Below, in pieces: positions 1-8,931 of a DNA stretch of 64,000 nucleotides. The translations under genes and the position numbers were made by a program. Position 1 is the first letter of the stretch, and each line of letters begins with the position of its first letter. The stretch lies in the NCBI RefSeq assembly GCF_011440305.1, contig NZ_JAAOIW010000007.1, forward strand, positions 186,001 through 250,000. Direction: 5' to 3'. The DNA comes from Paenibacillus agricola (GTDB lineage: Bacteria; Bacillota; Bacilli; Paenibacillales; NBRC-103111). The notes under the pieces were generated by a model that ran no database searches, had not been told where the DNA came from, and worked only from the letters and a program-made list of their open reading frames with translations.

Positions 1-2358
1 TACATGATTAAACTGGTACTGCAAGGATTGCAGGATGGAATCGACATTCACTTCATCCATGTTAATGCTTAATTTGCCCGCCTCGACTTTGGATAGATCA
101 AGAATGTCATTAATTAAGGTCAGCAGGTCCAAGCCGCCGCTGTAAATAATCTTGGCCGATTCGATTTGGTCCTCTGATAAATTCTCTTCCTCATTGCTGG
201 CCAAGGATTTCGCCAATATTAACAAGCTGTTCAAGGGCGTCCGAAGCTCATGCGACATATTGGCGAGAAATTCGGATTTATACTTGCTGGCAAGCTCCAA
301 TTCGTTGGCCTTTTCCTCCAGGTCCTGCTTGGATAACTGAATAAATCTATTTTGTTTTTCAATATCTGCCTTTTGTACTTCCAAATAATTCGTTTTTTCT
401 TCCAGCTCTTCATTAATCGCTTGCAGCTCTTCGCTTTGGATTCGCATCTTTTCTTCCGACTGCCTCAGCATATGGGTCTGCTCTTCCATCTCTTCATTGG
501 CTGTGCGCAGCTCTTCCTGCTGGGTTTGCAGCTCCTCGGTCAATAACTGCGATTCACGCAGCAATTGTTCCGTACGCTGGCGGCTGTTTACACTATGGAT
601 GACAACCCCCAGGGTGGAAGATAACTGCTCCAATAGATCATGCTGGATGCTCGTGAAGCCTTTAAATGAAGCCAGTTCAATGACGGCGAGCACTTCGTTC
701 TCAAAAAGAATCGGCAGTACTAAAATTTCCAAAGGCTTCGCTTCTCCAAGCCCGGATTGAATCTGGATATAATCGCTGGGTACCTGGGTGAGCAGGATCG
801 GCTTTTTCTCCAGAACACATTGGCCGACCAAGCCTTCACCTGGCTCTATCCGGTTGGACACATTTTTTCTTTCTTTATAGGCATAGCTGCCCAAAAGCTG
901 GTAGGCTCCCGAGAACTCATTCTTATTCATTTCTTTAGTGTACAGGATCCCTTGTCCCGCTTCGACAAGCTGCGAAATTTCCGATATCAGCATGCTGCCG
1001 AGCTGCTGCAAGCTAACTACACCTTGCGCGGCTCCGGTTAAACGGGCTAATTGCGTTTTCAACCAAAATTGCCGCTCATTCTCCTCCGTTGTTTGCTTCA
1101 GGGAAGCCAGCATTCGGATTAATGCAATGCTCAGCTGGTCGCGATCCGATCGCGGAAGGATCGTTTGCTCATATTCACCTAAGGAGATCCGATCCGCCTG
1201 TTGGATGACCTCACGGAAGCTGGCTACCATTTGGTTAAAAGCACCCATTAAATCACCGAATTCATCCTTGGTGGACACCTCCAGCTGAGCATTGGTTTCG
1301 CCCAGCAAGATCAGCTCGGTGGAGCTTTTTAGCTTGCGGAGCTGTGATACCATCATCCTTGAAATGACCACAATGACCATAACGGAAGCCAGCACAATGA
1401 TTATATTCAGAATAACTACATACCATAACGATTGGACTGTAGCCTGCTTAATGCCCTGCATGGTCTGCAGCAATTCATTGGAAAGCCCATCCTCAACCTG
1501 CTTAAGCAGGTCAATCTTCTCTGTCACCAGGGAGTACCAGCGCTCCGAGTTAATCGTAATCGGCTTGCCAGGCTCATAAAGCAGTACCTGTTGGACCATG
1601 GCCTTGATTTCATCGATGACTTGCCCTTTGATCAAGCTCTGGTATAGGCTGCGTGACGCGGTTGTTGCAAAGGTTCCAGCGACTGTATAGTAAAGGCTTT
1701 GCTCTCTCTCTAGGACGCTAATTTGTTGAACGTCATTGTTAGTAATTATATTATCAATAAGGGTGTTATAGAGCACCGTTCTTTCCTTGCTGACTGCCGC
1801 CTTGCCTTTGGAGAAATGGATATAAGCAGACAGCATATCGGAAATCTGTTTATGTGTGCTCGAATGATTCTCGTTCTCCATGACGACAAAAAAGCTATCC
1901 ATTAAATCTAAGTAGTAAGCAAGGGCTTCGCTTTCACTCAATTTATTCTGGTCAATCAGGGCCCGAAGCGCAACCATCTTGTCCAGCTTGGCGACCGGAT
2001 CCGCTACATTTTTAAAAAAACGGTCACCTAATGCCGCTACACTACCCGACTTTATTTGATCGCGCCATACACTGGCTTTATCATCTGTAAGTTTCCGTTG
2101 GGCCATAAGCATATTTAGACGGCTTGCGGTTTGATCTCCATAATAACCTGATACGAGGCTACGCTCTTTCTGAAGCTCGTGAATTAAATCATTCATTGAA
2201 ATTTCTACGGTAACCAGCGTTTCAAGCTTATTGATTTCCGACAGTTGCTTTATCTTGTCATAGACGGTATCGATAGAGAAATAGAGCAGGCCCAGCATAG
2301 GAAGCGCAATCATCAATAGCAGCTTGCTGTTTATTCTGGCATTTCTAATCCATTGCAT
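1..2358 (-). CDS. NIT-HAMP-GAF sensor histidine kinase, 3' end outside window
   Basis: This reading frame is open on the minus strand from the ATG at 2358 to the window edge (786 codons), so the C-terminus is missing. Seen: a membrane segment at about residues 11-28, an all-helical periplasmic region of the nitrate/nitrite-sensing (NIT) type (about 50-290), a second membrane segment (306-328), HAMP (330-385), GAF (430-580), a long Glu/Gln-rich coiled coil (585-690) and a HisKA box SHELRTPLNSLL with its His near 703. Proteins of this layout usually continue with HATPase and one or more receiver domains; that part is inferred. The start is set by AGGAGAGG nine bases upstream. The ligand is unknown. 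The promoter region carries a heptamer tandem repeat. Confidence 0.88.
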   Translation of the reverse strand, partial: MQWIRNARINSKLLLMIALPMLGLLYFSIDTVYDKIKQLSEINKLETLVTVEISMNDLIHELQKERSLVSGYYGDQTASRLNMLMAQRKLTDDKASVWRDQIKSGSVAALGDRFFKNVADPVAKLDKMVALRALIDQNKLSESEALAYYLDLMDSFFVVMENENHSSTHKQISDMLSAYIHFSKGKAAVSKERTVLYNTLIDNIITNNDVQQISVLEREQSLYYTVAGTFATTASRSLYQSLIKGQVIDEIKAMVQQVLLYEPGKPITINSERWYSLVTEKIDLLKQVEDGLSNELLQTMQGIKQATVQSLWYVVILNIIIVLASVMVIVVISRMMVSQLRKLKSSTELILLGETNAQLEVSTKDEFGDLMGAFNQMVASFREVIQQADRISLGEYEQTILPRSDRDQLSIALIRMLASLKQTTEENERQFWLKTQLARLTGAAQGVVSLQQLGSMLISEISQLVEAGQGILYTKEMNKNEFSGAYQLLGSYAYKERKNVSNRIEPGEGLVGQCVLEKKPILLTQVPSDYIQIQSGLGEAKPLEILVLPILFENEVLAVIELASFKGFTSIQHDLLEQLSSTLGVVIHSVNSRQRTEQLLRESQLLTEELQTQQEELRTANEEMEEQTHMLRQSEEKMRIQSEELQAINEELEEKTNYLEVQKADIEKQNRFIQLSKQDLEEKANELELASKYKSEFLANMSHELRTPLNSLLILAKSLASNEEENLSEDQIESAKIIYSGGLDLLTLINDILDLSKVEAGKLSINMDEVNVDSILQSLQYQFNHV

Positions 2359-2388
2359 CTGGCTTATCCTCTCCTATGTGCGGTTTAA

Positions 2389-2423
2389 CTTCATTCTACA
2401 TTCTACATACTACATTCTACATA
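2389..2423. repeat. Tandem heptamer repeat, five units
   Basis: Five consecutive 7-bp units: CTTCATT, CTACATT, CTACATA, CTACATT, CTACATA. The array lies 31-65 bp upstream of the NIT kinase start. Read on the minus strand, one unit supplies TATGTA, which sits 17 bp from a TTGCTG, so the repeat may form the -10 side of the kinase promoter. That promoter reading is an inference. Confidence 0.8.
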
Positions 2424-2643
2424 TTACAGCAAATTCCCCCTTGCTTATTGAATATAGCATGCTCCCCATGTGCCTGCATCTGCAAAGTGTCAAACTTTCA
2501 AGCCATGAAGCTGATGAGCCCATGCTCCACGACATGCGGTGAAGGGCTGCTGCCTTCGCCACTCGGCACTGCGTATTCTAGGCGGATCGCCTCCACTCAT
2601 CATCCAGGCCGCACTTGTAAAAGAATCACTGAAGAACCCTTAT

Positions 2644-2686
2644 TTTGATAGTGTGGATCCGTTTCGTCACCACAGCCACTATCAAA
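2644..2686. repeat. Perfect 10-bp inverted repeat
   Basis: The arms TTTGATAGTG (2644-2653) and CACTATCAAA (2677-2686) are exact reverse complements around a 23-base loop that itself closes with TGG/CCA. It lies about 58 bp beyond the 3' end of the minus-strand methyltransferase gene, so it could fold in that transcript. No T-run follows on either strand, so it is not a standard intrinsic terminator. Confidence 0.6.
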
Positions 2687-2743
2687 GTAAGAGCTCTCTT
2701 TTTCCTGCTTCATATTTTAATATAGTAGATTCGCTATACATAG

Positions 2744-3322
2744 CTAAGGAACCTGCTGCTTGTGGACGTACACGTACACCTTCGTCCGGTATAAGTCCCT
2801 GCACGTAATCACGCGTTCGGGCTGCCATCCGGGTAGGGCAAAACAAACGCTAATAATTGGGGTTCCCGGTACCAAGCGTTCCCCAAAGATGCCGCTCAAC
2901 CGTTTCATTGCGCCGGGATATAAGTAGCAGACTACCATGTCAGCCTGATCGTAGGGATACTTATATAGATCTTCCTTGATAAACGCAACATTGTCCGGTG
3001 CTGCCCTTCCACGAGAAGCCCAGCGGCTTGCAAGCCGGGATACCCCCAGCGGAATAATCGAATTCTCGAGTCCGATAATCCGCCATCGAGGGCAATGCTT
3101 GGCCACATCCAGCGCGAGGGTTCCCCAACCTGAGCCCCCTTCTACGATCGTGCCGTTTCCTGAGAACCTCTTGATCTCTGCGACCACGGTTCGCCGCACA
3201 TGAAACGATGAAGGCATCGGGGAAATACCGTTTCTCCAGCTGGTATACACAATAGACAGCAAGGCCAAGAGCACGGCTACTATTAAGGCTACCGATCCAG
3301 CCTGATAGACGATGCCTGCCAA
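2744..3322 (-). CDS. Class I SAM-dependent methyltransferase-like protein with N-terminal membrane anchor
   Basis: 192 residues. An N-terminal hydrophobic helix (about 7-25) is followed by a Rossmann-type glycine-rich motif VEGGSGWGTLALDVA near residues 58-72, which matches SAM-binding motif I. An acidic residue follows about 20 residues later (IIGLENS), as expected at the end of strand beta 2. The substrate cannot be read from the sequence. The protein is short, so it resembles the compact membrane-anchored methyltransferases of Bacilli rather than a full-length enzyme. The start is TTG at 3322, supported by GGGGGAG just upstream; no ATG fits. It is not in an operon with its neighbours. A MarR-like palindrome lies about 220 bp upstream. 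Confidence 0.65.
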   Translation of the reverse strand: MAGIVYQAGSVALIVAVLLALLSIVYTSWRNGISPMPSSFHVRRTVVAEIKRFSGNGTIVEGGSGWGTLALDVAKHCPRWRIIGLENSIIPLGVSRLASRWASRGRAAPDNVAFIKEDLYKYPYDQADMVVCYLYPGAMKRLSGIFGERLVPGTPIISVCFALPGWQPERVITCRDLYRTKVYVYVHKQQVP

Positions 3323-3544
3323 GTTTCTCCCCCCTTCCTCTCCAATAAACGCAACTCCCCTGCCCGTGCGGTCGCCTGTGCCCGTCGTTTAACGTCGAGC
3401 TTTGGTCATCTAGCATCCTACAAAAAATGTCGATTTCACGGTTGGGGCAGCGGATCTATACTGCAACCTCCCCCTCAACACCTTCATGTTATCATCTCTT
3501 TAGAGATTAACCTATTAGAAACTATAGTGTGTAGTCCATCCATA

Positions 3545-3573
3545 TAGTCAACTTGACTAACTTTTATTAGTCA
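3545..3573. promoter_or_regulatory. MarR-like palindromic operator with overlapping promoter
   Basis: TAGTCAA-C-TTGACTA (3545-3559) is a perfect 7-1-7 palindrome. It overlaps a second inverted repeat, TGACTAA (3554-3560) with TTAGTCA (3567-3573). On the minus strand the palindrome contains TTGACT, which could be a -35 box, with TATAGT 19 bp further on (3521-3526). This is the typical arrangement of a repressor site on a promoter. No MarR-family gene is adjacent, and the target is presumably the methyltransferase at 2744-3322. Confidence 0.5.
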
Positions 3574-3585
3574 TTACTTAAGGGT

Positions 3586-3627
3586 AAAAGCCTTGTCGCG
3601 GTATGAATTACCGCGACAAGGCTTTAT
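3586..3627 (-). terminator. Intrinsic terminator of the sugar importer operon
   Basis: A 16-bp stem (AAGCCTTGTCGCGGTA with its exact complement) and a 5-base loop, followed on the minus strand by a short T-rich tract. It lies about 100 bp after the stop of the MalG-type permease gene. Confidence 0.85.
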
Positions 3628-3729
3628 GTTCATTTGAGCATTTGAGGTTATATAAATTATTCAAAGTAGCTGTAGTGGCTAGAAAGAGTCCGTTTCGCCT
3701 TCGCTTGCTTATTCACCAGACTTTTAGTG

Positions 3730-4626
3730 TTAGCCCTTTACAGAGCCAGCGGTGACTTGCATAAAGGAGCGGTTGGCAAAGACATAGACGATCAGAATCG
3801 GAAGCAGCGATATACAGGCTCCGGCCATCATTAAATGGGTTTGTGTTGCCGCGTTATAGCCGTATCGAAGATTAGCGAGACCTACAGTTAAGGTCTGCAT
3901 CTTGGGATTGGTCATAGTAAAGACAAGCGGTATGATGTACTCGTTCCATGCATTACGGAACTGGAATAAGGCACCGACAGCCAATCCGGGACGAAGCAAG
4001 GGTAAGATAATCCGGAAGAAAACCCCGTAAAAGCTGCAGCCGTCAATGGTCGCTGCTTCATCCAGTTCACGCGGAATAGAGCCGTAAAATCCAATGAGCA
4101 TAAAAAATACAGCAGCATGCGAGCCCAGAAGAATGAGGATAATTCCCCACAGGCTGGCATTTAGATTCATGGCTACGATTAGCTCGAATTGCGGTCTGAG
4201 AACGACGGCACCGATGGAAATAAACATCGTTGAAGCCTGAACGATCATATAAAACCGCTTGCCCGGAAATTCTCTGCGGTTAATGGCATATCCGGCCATT
4301 GAAGAAATGAGAAGGGCAATAACCGTCGTCATCGTGCTAATGAACAGGCTGTTCCATGAAAAACGGGCGAAGTCCGCCTGCCTCCATGCCTCCAGATAGT
4401 TGGAAAATTTCCATTCCTGCGGAAAAAATGTCCCTCCTGCAGTTACTTCGGCATTCGTCTTTAATGATCCGAGTACAGAGATAAGCACTGGAAATAACGT
4501 GAAAACGAGCACGAAGAGAAGAAATGACCAGATGATGATCTTGGCGGGTAGCTGCTTGGCGATACGGCGTGTGACGGATTCGGTTGCTTCGTTTTTGTCG
4601 GCAAGCTGGCGGTGAACGGTTTGCAA
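3730..4626 (-). CDS. Carbohydrate ABC transporter permease, MalG type (CUT1)
   Basis: 298 residues with about six membrane helices, starting with a hydrophobic span near residues 30-55. The EAA loop that docks the ATPase reads EAATIDGCSFYGVFFRIILP (about 190-210). The C-terminus ends in the usual short VKG tail. It would form the membrane channel with the MalF-type permease encoded 17 bp upstream and receive sugar from the lipoprotein at 5559-6950. No ATPase gene is present, which is common for these systems, where one MsmX-type ATPase serves many importers. It is the last gene of a three-gene operon ending at a strong terminator. Confidence 0.92.
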   Translation of the reverse strand: MQTVHRQLADKNEATESVTRRIAKQLPAKIIIWSFLLFVLVFTLFPVLISVLGSLKTNAEVTAGGTFFPQEWKFSNYLEAWRQADFARFSWNSLFISTMTTVIALLISSMAGYAINRREFPGKRFYMIVQASTMFISIGAVVLRPQFELIVAMNLNASLWGIILILLGSHAAVFFMLIGFYGSIPRELDEAATIDGCSFYGVFFRIILPLLRPGLAVGALFQFRNAWNEYIIPLVFTMTNPKMQTLTVGLANLRYGYNAATQTHLMMAGACISLLPILIVYVFANRSFMQVTAGSVKG

Positions 4627-4643
4627 TAGCTCTCCTCCTTTCT

Positions 4644-5537
4644 CTAGGTCTGATTCAAGCGGCGCGATAGTTGAAAGTAAATAAGTGTGACAATACCAAC
4701 GAGCAGTGCAGATGTGAAGCCGACGGCGCTGCCATATCCGATCTGCTGGACAGCAGCAGATCCGGTGGAGACCGGAAAAAATAACTTGTACACGTACAAG
4801 TACATAACCTCAGTGCGGCCTGCGGGGCCGCCCTCCGTAATTAGCATGATGCTCTCATAGCCTTTCAGCGATACGAGAATAGCGAGCATCACGATCATCT
4901 GTAATACAGGCCCAAGCATGGGGATGGTAATGTACCAGAGCTTCTGCGCGGAGTTCGCTCCATCTATTGCAGCGCTTTCGTATACATCATTGGGAATGCT
5001 CTGCAATCCTGCAATAAACAGCAGCATATAGTTGCCTAGAGCCCCCCAAATGGCGACGATAATGAGCGTAATCATGGCATAATCACTGCCAAGCCAATCG
5101 ATATTAGTTTTAATGATACCCAGACGCAGAAGGAACTGATTCAGAATACCGTTATACGAATTGAAAATAAGAAAAAAAACGATGGAAATGACAGCTGTGC
5201 TGATAACCGTAGGCATGAAGTATACGGCTCTTAGAAATTGCCTTCCGCGCATTTTTTGATTCAATATGACAGCGAGAATCAAGGAAGCTGGAATCGTAAC
5301 GATCAGCTTGCCAAGGGTGTAAATAAACGTGTTGGCTACCGATTGCCAATAAATTTCGTCTTTCAGTAGCTTCGCGAAGTTGCCAAGCCCCACGAATACC
5401 TCTTTCCCATAGCCTGGGTAATCATATACCATATATCGCATGGCCCAAAAAATAGGATAAACAGCGAAAATAAGCGTGATGATCAGGCTCGGCAATACAA
5501 ACGAATAGGTTTCGGTATAATACCGTAATTTGTTCAT
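4644..5537 (-). CDS. Carbohydrate ABC transporter permease, MalF type (CUT1)
   Basis: 297 residues with six predicted membrane helices. The EAA motif reads ESAAIDGANSAQKLWYITIP (about 186-206). It pairs with the MalG-type permease downstream. The start lies 21 bp after the stop of the binding lipoprotein gene, so the three genes form one transcript. The order (binding protein, MalF, MalG) is the usual CUT1 order. The sugar cannot be deduced from the permeases. Confidence 0.92.
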   Translation of the reverse strand: MNKLRYYTETYSFVLPSLIITLIFAVYPIFWAMRYMVYDYPGYGKEVFVGLGNFAKLLKDEIYWQSVANTFIYTLGKLIVTIPASLILAVILNQKMRGRQFLRAVYFMPTVISTAVISIVFFLIFNSYNGILNQFLLRLGIIKTNIDWLGSDYAMITLIIVAIWGALGNYMLLFIAGLQSIPNDVYESAAIDGANSAQKLWYITIPMLGPVLQMIVMLAILVSLKGYESIMLITEGGPAGRTEVMYLYVYKLFFPVSTGSAAVQQIGYGSAVGFTSALLVGIVTLIYFQLSRRLNQT

Positions 5538-5558
5538 CAGCCGGGCTCCTTCCGCCTT

Positions 5559-6950
5559 CTATTTAACAAGCTTTCCTTGCAGTTTGGCAGGATCGAAGCT
5601 AGGATCCGCGGCCAGCTTGACATCACCTGACTGACGGGCTTTATCCAAAGATTGATTGTATCGTTGATTCAAATCAGCAATTGTTTTAGCCAAATCCCCG
5701 CCGTCGAGAATATATCGAAGAAAGGCGTCACCGTAGTTCATTCCATCCACAGTAATCGTCGGTGAAGCAGGCTGCAGCGTATCGTATTTGGTAGGCAGGA
5801 AGCCTTCAACACCCTCTAATTGAGGTTTTTTTGCGTTAGACAGTACGAATGGCACAAGTGACGTTCCCAAGCCCTTCTCGTAGTAAGAATTAAGGACCTC
5901 ATCACCGTAAAGATACTGCAGGAATTTCCAGGCCTCTGCTTTATGCTCCGATTTGCTGCTAAGCGATAGCCAAGCACCTGCTTGGGTCAGACCGATCGCA
6001 CCGCGAATATTGCCATCGATGGTCGGAGGCAGAGCGGCTCCCCACTTGATCTTCGCCGGAAACTGCTGCTTGTACACGTTCGGTTCTGCTGAGATGGAAA
6101 TATACATCCCGATTTTTCCTTCCGCGAATTGGGCACGTAGTGGATCAATATCTAGAGATTCCGAGCCTGGGAAGAAGCTTCCGTCTTTTTTCATTTGTCG
6201 GAATGCTTCAATAATCGCTTGGTATCCGCTGAAATCGTATTTGCCTGTTTTGAAATCATAACCGTAACCAGGGTAACCGCTCAGCTCAGCGATTGCACGG
6301 GGGGAACGCTCAATCGCATTCAGCGAGCTTTTCAAATTGGCGGAGAAACCGAATGAAGCTCCGTTGCCCGCCTCGGTAAGCTTTTTGGCAGTGGCCACCA
6401 GCTCATCTAACGTTTGTGGAGGGTTCTTGATACCCGCTTTCTCGAACAAATCCTTGTTATACACTAAGCGGTGGGTATAACCGTAGTTCGGAAGCGAATA
6501 AATTTTACCGTCCTTCGTGTTAATTTCCTCAGATAATACGGTTTCAAATTTCTTTTTCATTTCTGCAGGAATGTAGGTATCCAGCGGGTCCAAATAGCCT
6601 TTCTTGAGGAAAGGCATGAACGTGACGTTGTTCACCCGGATAATATCCGGTGCCTGGTTGCTGGAAAAAGCAATATCAACCGACTGGGGATAATTTTCCG
6701 CCATAATTGTCAGCTCAACTTCGATATTATCGGTATTTGTTTTGTTAAACCGATCCACTTCTTCACGGATTTGCTCGGAGAATCCACGGTCAGGGGTCCA
6801 ATATTTCAATTTGACTTTTGGAATGGCTTTGGTTGTACCATTGGCTTCTTGCTTACCTGTTGAAGCTGGATTAGTGGAATTGCTGCAGGCGGCCGATACG
6901 ATCAATAACGCCAAACATAATGACAACGTAGTGGAACGTTTGTTAATCAT
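5559..6950 (-). CDS. Sugar-binding lipoprotein of ABC transporter (family 1 solute-binding protein)
   Basis: 463 residues. The N-terminus is a lipoprotein signal peptide with lipobox VSAAC (Cys at about 22), followed by a Ser/Thr/Asn linker and a family 1 extracellular binding-protein fold (LKYWTPDRG start, YNKDLFEKAGI and WKFLQYLYGDE motifs). It is anchored outside the membrane and delivers a sugar or oligosaccharide to the two permeases encoded downstream. A kinase/regulator pair is transcribed divergently and probably controls it. Start ATG at 6950 has AGGAGG upstream. Confidence 0.93.
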   Translation of the reverse strand: MINKRSTTLSLCLALLIVSAACSNSTNPASTGKQEANGTTKAIPKVKLKYWTPDRGFSEQIREEVDRFNKTNTDNIEVELTIMAENYPQSVDIAFSSNQAPDIIRVNNVTFMPFLKKGYLDPLDTYIPAEMKKKFETVLSEEINTKDGKIYSLPNYGYTHRLVYNKDLFEKAGIKNPPQTLDELVATAKKLTEAGNGASFGFSANLKSSLNAIERSPRAIAELSGYPGYGYDFKTGKYDFSGYQAIIEAFRQMKKDGSFFPGSESLDIDPLRAQFAEGKIGMYISISAEPNVYKQQFPAKIKWGAALPPTIDGNIRGAIGLTQAGAWLSLSSKSEHKAEAWKFLQYLYGDEVLNSYYEKGLGTSLVPFVLSNAKKPQLEGVEGFLPTKYDTLQPASPTITVDGMNYGDAFLRYILDGGDLAKTIADLNQRYNQSLDKARQSGDVKLAADPSFDPAKLQGKLVK

Positions 6951-7070
6951 GGTAAATCCTCCTTGTATTTCGGATGCATTGCTGTACGCTCATCATGATT
7001 GTATATCGAATAAGGCTTGCCTGTTAGGGGAGTATTCAACGATTAAGCGGGGACAAAACGACGATGTTCA

Positions 7071-7084
7071 TGAAAACGCTTTAC
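7071..7084. promoter_or_regulatory. Candidate CcpA (cre) site
   Basis: TGAAAACGCTTTAC matches the cre consensus TGWAANCGNTNWCA at all defined positions but the last two. It lies between the divergent importer and kinase genes, where catabolite control of a sugar system would be expected. The assignment is by consensus only. Confidence 0.45.
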
Positions 7085-7143
7085 CCCCTTGAGACATTAA
7101 AGTTACAATACTAGCATACTGAAAAGCGAAGAGGAGGAGGCAT

Positions 7144-8931
7144 ATGAAGCCTTTATTATTCCCACAGATGTCATTCAAAAACCGCATATGGCTTTCATAC
7201 TTGTTTCTCATTCTGATCGCTGTTTCCTCTTCGGGCACCTTATCCCATATCATTGCAGCGAATGTATTGGAGAAGAATGTCACGGATTTAAACAAGAGCT
7301 CGATTCGTAAGTCAGCCCTGCTGCTTGATGAACGATTAAGGAAAATAACGGTTACGGTGATGTCCGGTATGCTCAATGATTCATTCACCAACACGATGAA
7401 GGACATCCGTCTGAATAATTCGGATTCCTATTACGGACACTTTGCCGATCTGCAGGGCTGGTTTATGCAAATAAAGGTCAGTGAGCCCTCCATTGAATCG
7501 CTCTTCATTACAACTCCAATGGGTGACTTCTATCCTACAACGGAAAACCGGCTGCGTGAATATTTATTTGTCCATAGTGATATGCATCGTGTGATCGAGG
7601 AGAAGAAGCATAACATCTGGATACCGGAGCACACCGACCTTTTTTTTAGCGGGAAACGAAGTGTCATTTCCTTGGTCATGGAGCCTCTTATCGATGATCA
7701 TACGCGAATGAAAGGTGTTTATATCATCGTGAACATCAATGTGAATATGCTCATGGAAGCTTTGGCTGACGAATGGGGAGAGCCTGCAAACGATCTGTAT
7801 TTAATGACGGGTAACGGCACCAATGTGCTCACCACGTCCTTACCCTTTGCCAAGCCGTTCTTGAAGGATTCTGATTTTCTCGGACAGATTTCTTCCGAAT
7901 CGGAGCCTCATTTTGCTTATAGCTATGCTCACAATGATTATTTGATTGATGTACAGAGGCTGCGTCTTACGGACGATTGGATACTGGCGGGGGTACGGTC
8001 TACACGTGATTTGTACGGACAGGTGGTTGCCATTCAATGGGCGACTGCGGCGGTTATCGGCGGTTGCGGGCTGCTGGCCTTATTCTTTTCAAGAATGTTA
8101 ACCTCCTACCTACTGCGGCCTCTCGCGCATCTGGTTCAGCTCATGAAGAAGGTCGAAGCAAGTGATCTTACTGTCCGTTTCACGACCGCAAGGCAGGATG
8201 AATTCGCCCTTGTCGGGAACCGCTTCAACCGGATGCTGGAGGAGATTGAGCAGTTGATTGTTGATATGAAGCAAGCCGATCAGAGCAAGCGGGTCGCAGA
8301 GATGAAAGCGCTACAAGCGCAGATTAATCCCCATTTTTTATACAATACTTTGTATACGATTTATTGGAAGGCAGAGCTTGCCCAGTACGACGATGTGAAG
8401 GAGATGACCTTTTCCTTATCCCAGTTGTTCCAGCTCGGCTTGAATCATGGGCAGGATATGACGACCGTAGAGAAGGAAGTTACCCACGTGACTGAATATA
8501 TGAATATTTTAAAACGGTGCTATGAGGATTGGTTCGAATATGAGATCGAAGTGGAAGAGGGACTGCGGACGATGGGCTTGCTGAAGCTGCTGCTCCAGCC
8601 TCTTGTGGAGAATACGATCCAGCATGGCTTTCAAGACCGCAAATCAGGCGGGCATATCCGAATTTCGGTGTACTCCGCTTCGGATGAAGTTTTCTTCATC
8701 GTTGAAGATAACGGCAGTGGCATGGATGCAGAGCAATTAATGGAGCAGATCAAAGCTCCGGCCAAAGAGCCCACTTCCTATGCGCTGCGCAATATTTATG
8801 AAAGACTGCAGCTTTATTACGGCGTGAAGGCTGGCTTCAGGATCGAAAGCACACCGGGCGTTCTGACCAAGGTGGTTCTTTCGATTCCGTCTAATCATCA
8901 GGAATTGGAATGGGGGAAAGCTCATGAATGA
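7144..8931 (+). CDS. YesM-type sensor histidine kinase
   Basis: 595 residues. A membrane helix at about 12-32, an extracellular Cache-like sensor region, a second helix near 293-318, HAMP (320-372), the His_kinase box with QINPHFLYNTL (His near 397) and an HATPase domain with LLQPLVENTIQHGF near 482-495. This is the family in which the phosphorylated His sits in a PHFLYN motif. It would sense a carbohydrate or its binding protein at the cell surface and phosphorylate the regulator encoded immediately downstream, whose start overlaps this gene by 8 bp. It is divergent from the importer 5559-6950. Start ATG follows GAGGAGGAGG. Confidence 0.93.
   Translation: MKPLLFPQMSFKNRIWLSYLFLILIAVSSSGTLSHIIAANVLEKNVTDLNKSSIRKSALLLDERLRKITVTVMSGMLNDSFTNTMKDIRLNNSDSYYGHFADLQGWFMQIKVSEPSIESLFITTPMGDFYPTTENRLREYLFVHSDMHRVIEEKKHNIWIPEHTDLFFSGKRSVISLVMEPLIDDHTRMKGVYIIVNINVNMLMEALADEWGEPANDLYLMTGNGTNVLTTSLPFAKPFLKDSDFLGQISSESEPHFAYSYAHNDYLIDVQRLRLTDDWILAGVRSTRDLYGQVVAIQWATAAVIGGCGLLALFFSRMLTSYLLRPLAHLVQLMKKVEASDLTVRFTTARQDEFALVGNRFNRMLEEIEQLIVDMKQADQSKRVAEMKALQAQINPHFLYNTLYTIYWKAELAQYDDVKEMTFSLSQLFQLGLNHGQDMTTVEKEVTHVTEYMNILKRCYEDWFEYEIEVEEGLRTMGLLKLLLQPLVENTIQHGFQDRKSGGHIRISVYSASDEVFFIVEDNGSGMDAEQLMEQIKAPAKEPTSYALRNIYERLQLYYGVKAGFRIESTPGVLTKVVLSIPSNHQELEWGKAHE

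Larger units (their letters stand above)
2359..2743. other. Intergenic region between NIT kinase and methyltransferase
   Basis: No convincing gene lies here. The left part holds the kinase promoter region with the heptamer repeat. The right part holds a 10-bp perfect inverted repeat (2644-2653 and 2677-2686). Short open frames on the plus strand have no ribosome binding site and no recognisable domain. Confidence 0.6.
3323..3729. other. Intergenic region with palindromic operator-like site and a terminator
   Basis: 407 bases without a supported gene. It holds the terminator of the downstream sugar importer operon (3586-3627) and an operator-like cluster of TAGTC half-sites (3545-3573). The 220 bases between that cluster and the methyltransferase start contain nothing recognisable. 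The open minus-strand frame here is GC-driven and overlaps the methyltransferase in another frame. Confidence 0.55.

Noticed and set aside
2961-3416. 151-codon minus-strand frame overlapping the methyltransferase gene in another frame
   Set aside because: No motif; the 2744-3322 frame carries the SAM-binding motif.
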